Program-made: the position numbers and the translations under genes
Assembly (NCBI GenBank): GCA_942492055.1
Contig: CALODP010000026.1
Span: forward strand, 50,449 to 114,448
Reading direction: 5' to 3'
DNA length: 64,000 nt
From: CALODP01 sp942492055
Lineage (GTDB): Bacteria; Bacteroidota; Ignavibacteria; Ignavibacteriales; Melioribacteraceae
Shown here: in pieces, positions 60,744 to 64,000 of the stretch
How the letters are laid out: each line of letters starts with the position of its first letter
Numbering within the stretch: position 1 is the stretch's first letter
Notes under the pieces: generated by a model
Told to the model about the DNA's origin: nothing
Seen by the model: the letters and a program-made list of their open reading frames with translations, nothing else
Databases searched by the model: none

Positions 60744-61490
60744 TTATTTATTATGCACCATGTTTCTTAATCTAAAACTTTTTCCGTTAATAAAAAACGG
60801 ATAACTGTGGTGGAGCAATCTGTCTAAAATAGCTGCAGCCACAACATCATCATTGAAAATCTCTCCCCACTGCTCGAAAGCCTTATTTGAAGTAACAATA
60901 ATAGATCCCCTTTCATATCTTTTGGCCACTAACTGGAAAAAGAGTTTAGCTGTTTGCTTGCTTAGGGAAAGATATCCGAGTTCATCGATAATAAGTAAAT
61001 CAAGTCTCCCGAGAGATTCGAGCTTTGCGTTTAGAGTATTGGATATCTCTGCCGCAGCCAATTCCTCGGTTAGTTTCTCTGCGGAGTAAAAGAGAACTCT
61101 CATTCTGGCTTCAATGGCCTTAATCCCCAAAGCGATTGCCAGATGTGTTTTTCCTACCCCGGGAGGGCCTAAGAACAATACGTTTTTCCCTTTGGAGATA
61201 AACTCCAGATTAGCCAGTTCTCTTATTAGTTGCTCGTTTATCTTCGGTTGAAAAGAAAAATCGAATTCGTCCAGTTTCTTAATCTGTGAAAAGTTCGCCA
61301 TTCTCATTTTTCTGTTGACCGATCTCTCATATTTAGCGATAACTTGTTCTTCCAACAGCCTTGCCAAGTATTCACGGAAGCTCATTTTTGCTTTGGCCGC
61401 TTTTTCCGCTTCGATAATGTAAATCTCCTTAATCCTCTCCAGAGCGAGTGTTTTCATGTGTTCTTCCATTCTGTCGTTTCCCATTTTCAC
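60744..61490 (-). CDS. istB: IS21 helper ATPase IstB
   Basis: 248 residues, full length. AAA+ ATPase of the DnaC-like branch, which loads and stimulates the IstA transposase and gives target immunity. Walker A is GPPGVGKTHLA and Walker B LLIIDELGYL. The IstB-specific motif KAFEQWGEIFNDDVVAAAILDRLLHHSYPF is intact. It lies 15 bp downstream of istA. No mutation is seen. Confidence 0.95.
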   Translation of the reverse strand: MKMGNDRMEEHMKTLALERIKEIYIIEAEKAAKAKMSFREYLARLLEEQVIAKYERSVNRKMRMANFSQIKKLDEFDFSFQPKINEQLIRELANLEFISKGKNVLFLGPPGVGKTHLAIALGIKAIEARMRVLFYSAEKLTEELAAAEISNTLNAKLESLGRLDLLIIDELGYLSLSKQTAKLFFQLVAKRYERGSIIVTSNKAFEQWGEIFNDDVVAAAILDRLLHHSYPFFINGKSFRLRNMVHNK

Positions 61491-61505
61491 TTCTCCTTAC
61501 TTAGG

Positions 61506-62960
61506 TTAAAAGTTGAATTGATACTCCTTAAGGTCTCTTTTTATATCCTTGTTCGGGTAGTTTTCTTTGAGTCTCATATTTTCTATGATAATTGTTCTCT
61601 CACAGTTCTTTTCCAGATAACCGGATATGAAGGAAAAATGAAAGACGTTATATTCCATCGCCTTTTTCAGTGCCGAAAGAAAATCTTCCGCGCAATAGAA
61701 TTTCGAGAGTTCCATAATGTATCGCAATTGGTATCCGCTGTTGTATCTTTTCTGCGCATACAGTTTTTTCAAGAACAAAGATTGATCGGGGAATTTCTCC
61801 ATAAACTCTTTCGACAAGCGTTGAAAATTGCCCTTCGTAGTGTTATTCCCTCTGTAGTGCTCATCCTTAATGGTTACGTTCCCTTTTCCTAAAGAGAGTC
61901 TGTGGGAGGCTACTTTCTTGTTGGCTTGTGAGTAGATCTCGATATAGTACCCTTGTGATATCTTTATCCATACTTGCTTTCCGGCAAAAGCCCATGGCAC
62001 CGAGTATCTGTTCCCATTGTAAGAGATCAGACAATCGTAGCTTACTTTTCTTATCTCTTCTTTTATCCCCACATAACGACATGATGGCAGATTCATTAGG
62101 GAAGCCCTCTCCTTGGCAAACACCGTTTCCGGTTTTTGCTTAATTACCGAATGAAGCTCGTTATTGACCCGATTCTGAAACTCTTTCAGTTTTGAGCATA
62201 ACTCTTCAAAGCTACTAAAGGTATTTCCGTCGATGAAATGGTCTTCTATATAGGCGAACGGTTTTTCGACTTTCCCTTTGGACCACGGATGACTTGGCAT
62301 CGAACGACTTGGAGCGAACCCGTAATGACCGCAAAAGTGAAGATATCTTGGATTCCACCGCCAGTTATCCTTTGAATGAATTGTTATGAAAACTCTCGCG
62401 TTATCGGTTTGGACTCTTTGACATACTCCTCCGGAGGCTTGAAGACATCTTTCGAACGCTTCAAATACTGCCCCTTGATTCTCCGACAAGGATACTTCCA
62501 ATATTTTATAGCGACTAAAACCGTAGATATATTGATATATGTAGATTTTTGCCCGTGCCCCTCCGATTAAAACAGTATATGGGCTCCAGTCGAACTGACC
62601 TTGTTCCCCGGGAGCTGTCTCGTATGGTTGAAATGTTTTCTTGGAAGTCTGTTTTATTTTCCCGAGATAATAATAAAAGCTGCTTCTGCTGCCGGTGTAA
62701 CCTTTACTCCTTATCTCATAGAGAATCCGGGAGCCCCGATATCTCTTAATGTTAGACATCTCAAAGATCAATTCCGTAAAGGGAGACAAGGAGTCACTTA
62801 TTGACTCTTTCCGGACGTACTCAGGAGGACTCTCTTTTGACAAGGCTTTTTTTACGGTGTTATGACTTAAGCCCAATATCCGACCTATCTCACGTAGACT
62901 CATTCCCGGATTTTTGGATCGTAGATTTTTGATTGTTACCCAGTCTTCCATACTGATCAC
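61506..62960 (-). CDS. istA: IS21 transposase IstA
   Basis: 484 residues, apparently intact. N-terminal HTH: KNPGMSLREIGRILGLSHNTVKKAL. The DDE nuclease core (rve-like) has GQFDWSPYT, VQTDNARVF and the Glu in WSKGKVEKPFAYIE. The C-terminal beta part (VSYDCLISYNGNRYSVPWAFAG) follows. The start is GTG with AGGAGGG upstream on the minus strand; ATG three codons later is an alternative. It forms the operon istA-istB and is likely active or recently active. Confidence 0.95.
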   Translation of the reverse strand: MISMEDWVTIKNLRSKNPGMSLREIGRILGLSHNTVKKALSKESPPEYVRKESISDSLSPFTELIFEMSNIKRYRGSRILYEIRSKGYTGSRSSFYYYLGKIKQTSKKTFQPYETAPGEQGQFDWSPYTVLIGGARAKIYIYQYIYGFSRYKILEVSLSENQGAVFEAFERCLQASGGVCQRVQTDNARVFITIHSKDNWRWNPRYLHFCGHYGFAPSRSMPSHPWSKGKVEKPFAYIEDHFIDGNTFSSFEELCSKLKEFQNRVNNELHSVIKQKPETVFAKERASLMNLPSCRYVGIKEEIRKVSYDCLISYNGNRYSVPWAFAGKQVWIKISQGYYIEIYSQANKKVASHRLSLGKGNVTIKDEHYRGNNTTKGNFQRLSKEFMEKFPDQSLFLKKLYAQKRYNSGYQLRYIMELSKFYCAEDFLSALKKAMEYNVFHFSFISGYLEKNCERTIIIENMRLKENYPNKDIKRDLKEYQFNF

Positions 62961-62987
62961 CTTTTTTCCCTCCTGAGTTTTGTCTAC

Positions 62988-63898
62988 TCAGGATAATTTG
63001 TAATAGTTTATCCAACCGTTCAGTATCGGATTTAACTCTTTGACCAAAGCTTCTACCTTAAAGTGTCCTGTCTTTTTCAGCTTTCTGCTTATTTTCATTC
63101 TAAGCTTTTTCTCTGATTCCGGTTTGGGGATAATATTCCAGTATTTCGTACCGGCAACAACCAGACTTCTATCCCATCTAAATCTAAACCCCAGAAAATC
63201 AAAACATTCACTCTTGGCATCAATCAACTTTGTTTTACTATCGTTGATCCGAAGCTCCATCTTAGACAAATAATACTCTACTTGTGTTATTAACTCTTTC
63301 GGTATTCTCTTTCCCAACAGAATGAAGTCATCGGCGTATCTGATCATCTTCACACCTTGCCGAGAAAAGATTCCATCCTAACAATGGGGAAATCACGCCT
63401 CCTTGAGGAGTTCCCATATTGTTTTTCTTCCCACCGGTATATCGTCCGTCCTCTTCAACTATAGGGACTTTCAACCATAGTTTAATTATGTGGAGTATAC
63501 TAGGGTCAGCTATACGTTCCTTTAATGCTATCATTAACTTATCGTGTGGGATAGTATCAAAGTATTTACTTAAATCGGCATCATAAACAACATGGTTGCC
63601 TTGTCTGAGGTTATTCCGAACTTCTGTTATTGCGTCTTTGGCCGACTTCTTTGGTCTGAACCCATAAGAGGAATCATCAAAGTCAGCTTCAAACAGAGGT
63701 TCTATTACTATCTTGACAGCTTGTTGAGCTACTCTATCTCTACTTCTCAATGTCAGTAAAACTGATTCCGTCTACTCCGGGTGCGCCTTTCTTCTTTTTG
63801 CACCTTTTGTAACTTTCCTCGAGTATGTACTTTAGAAATATTTTATCTCCCTCCACGCAAGTTATGTTGTCTTGCGTATCAACAGTACTACGACACAT
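62988..63898 (-). pseudogene. ltrA: Group II intron reverse transcriptase/maturase, decayed
   Basis: There are three fragments on the minus strand. 63898-63740 is an N-terminal piece with KKGAPGVDGISF, ended by a stop. 63750-63328 is RT domains with RDRVAQQAVKIVIEP, YGFRPKKSAKDA, DLSKYFDTIPHDKL and GTPQGGVISPLL. 63353-62988 has the catalytic YADDF in RYADDFILLGKR and the start of the maturase domain, ending at NGWINYYKLS. The usual ~60 residues before RDRV and about half of the ~26 between SPLL and YADD are missing, with frame changes. The C-terminus stops where the IS21 element begins. The gene is inactive. Confidence 0.88.
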
Positions 63899-64000
63899 CC
63901 GCCACCCTCATCCTATAGATCGTCATATCTATATCAGTTAGGGCTTCCCAAGTTCATGCGCTACCTTTATCATGCACGCCATCCCATCATACCCCGTGCA
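62991..64000 (-). mobile_element. Remnant of a group II intron (5' part)
   Basis: It is inferred from the reverse transcriptase fragments and the ~100 bp upstream of them (63900-64000, read on the minus strand), which contain GTGCACGGGGTATG and AACTTGGGAAGCCC blocks like group II intron domain sequences. The intron's 3' end is not in the window and may have been removed when IS21 inserted. The 5' boundary lies beyond or at the window edge. Confidence 0.55.

Larger units (their letters stand above)
60690..62990 (-). mobile_element. IS21-family insertion sequence
   Basis: It carries istA and istB in minus orientation. The left end shows TGTTAATTCCAGCC (from 60690) with AAAACTGACC and AATTGACCAG repeats typical of IS21-family ends. 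The right end is placed at 62990 because TGAGTAGACA on the minus strand begins there and its first three bases form the stop codon of the broken reverse transcriptase. The two ends are not obviously good inverted repeats of one another, and no target duplication is visible. Hence the right border is approximate. Confidence 0.85.

Noticed and set aside
1..64000. tRNA or rRNA genes
   Set aside because: I looked for TTC-RA-ATC T-arm words and cloverleaf pairings. The only good hit (near 31400) belongs to the cobalamin aptamer.

Overview
The window looks like a chromosomal segment of an AT-rich, flagellated member of the FCB group, most like the Ignavibacteria branch of the Bacteroidota/Chlorobi lineage. 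The evidence is as follows. Four large secreted proteins end in the type IX secretion (T9SS) type A sorting domain (NYPNPFNP near the C-terminus). A PorD-like (DUF4835) protein and a PorV/PorQ-like protein are present. There is a flagellin next to a glycosyltransferase. Some promoters fit the Bacteroidota pattern TTG-N19/20-TAnnTTTG. Most of the window is single genes and short operons separated by strong hairpin terminators.

Layout: 1-6.3 kb holds the end of an RND efflux pump, a T9SS cargo protein, a small membrane protein, a lone trpF and two paralogous outer-membrane beta-barrels. 6.4-6.9 kb is a non-coding array of 21-bp units. 7.1-18.9 kb holds two more T9SS cargo proteins, pyrE, topA, a TPR/coiled-coil membrane protein, a GT2-TPR glycosyltransferase and flagellin. 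19-25.4 kb is a very AT-rich accessory stretch with hypothetical proteins, a DinB-like protein and a solitary Mrr-type restriction enzyme. 25.4-31.2 kb holds a peptide deformylase-methyltransferase pair, a PNPOx-like protein, a DUF3089 lipoprotein and an SDR/DUF2867 protein. 31.3 kb holds a convincing cobalamin riboswitch with no gene behind it. 32.3-40.9 kb holds envelope proteins (HHH-barrel, PorV/PorQ-like, PorD), a regulator and a large LamG/GLUG T9SS cargo protein.

41.7-51.5 kb is the best-defined metabolic locus: a 4-hydroxyphenylacetate decarboxylase system. It has a divergent PAS-sigma54 activator, hpdB (glycyl radical subunit with all catalytic residues), hpdC (small Fe-S subunit that has kept only four cysteines), an MFS transporter, hpdA (radical SAM activase), an alginate-export-type porin and a DUF4125-like protein. 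Together they would import an aryl acetate and decarboxylate it to p-cresol. Three TGTCA-N7 dyads between the activator and hpdB are likely activator sites.

52-64 kb is accessory DNA. It contains a transglutaminase-like / mini-Rhs / lipoprotein module, a nitrilase, an esterase, a HigBA remnant (toxin truncated, antitoxin intact), an IS21-family element and a decayed group II intron reverse transcriptase.

The most unusual signal is a class of non-coding arrays at about 6.5, 41.2, 53.0 and 60.3 kb. Each is built of units spaced 20-21 bp apart. Each array has its own short core word and divergent filler. In the two clearest arrays (6.5 and 60.3 kb) the core orientation flips once inside the array. 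I do not recognise this as CRISPR, REP or any standard repeat class.
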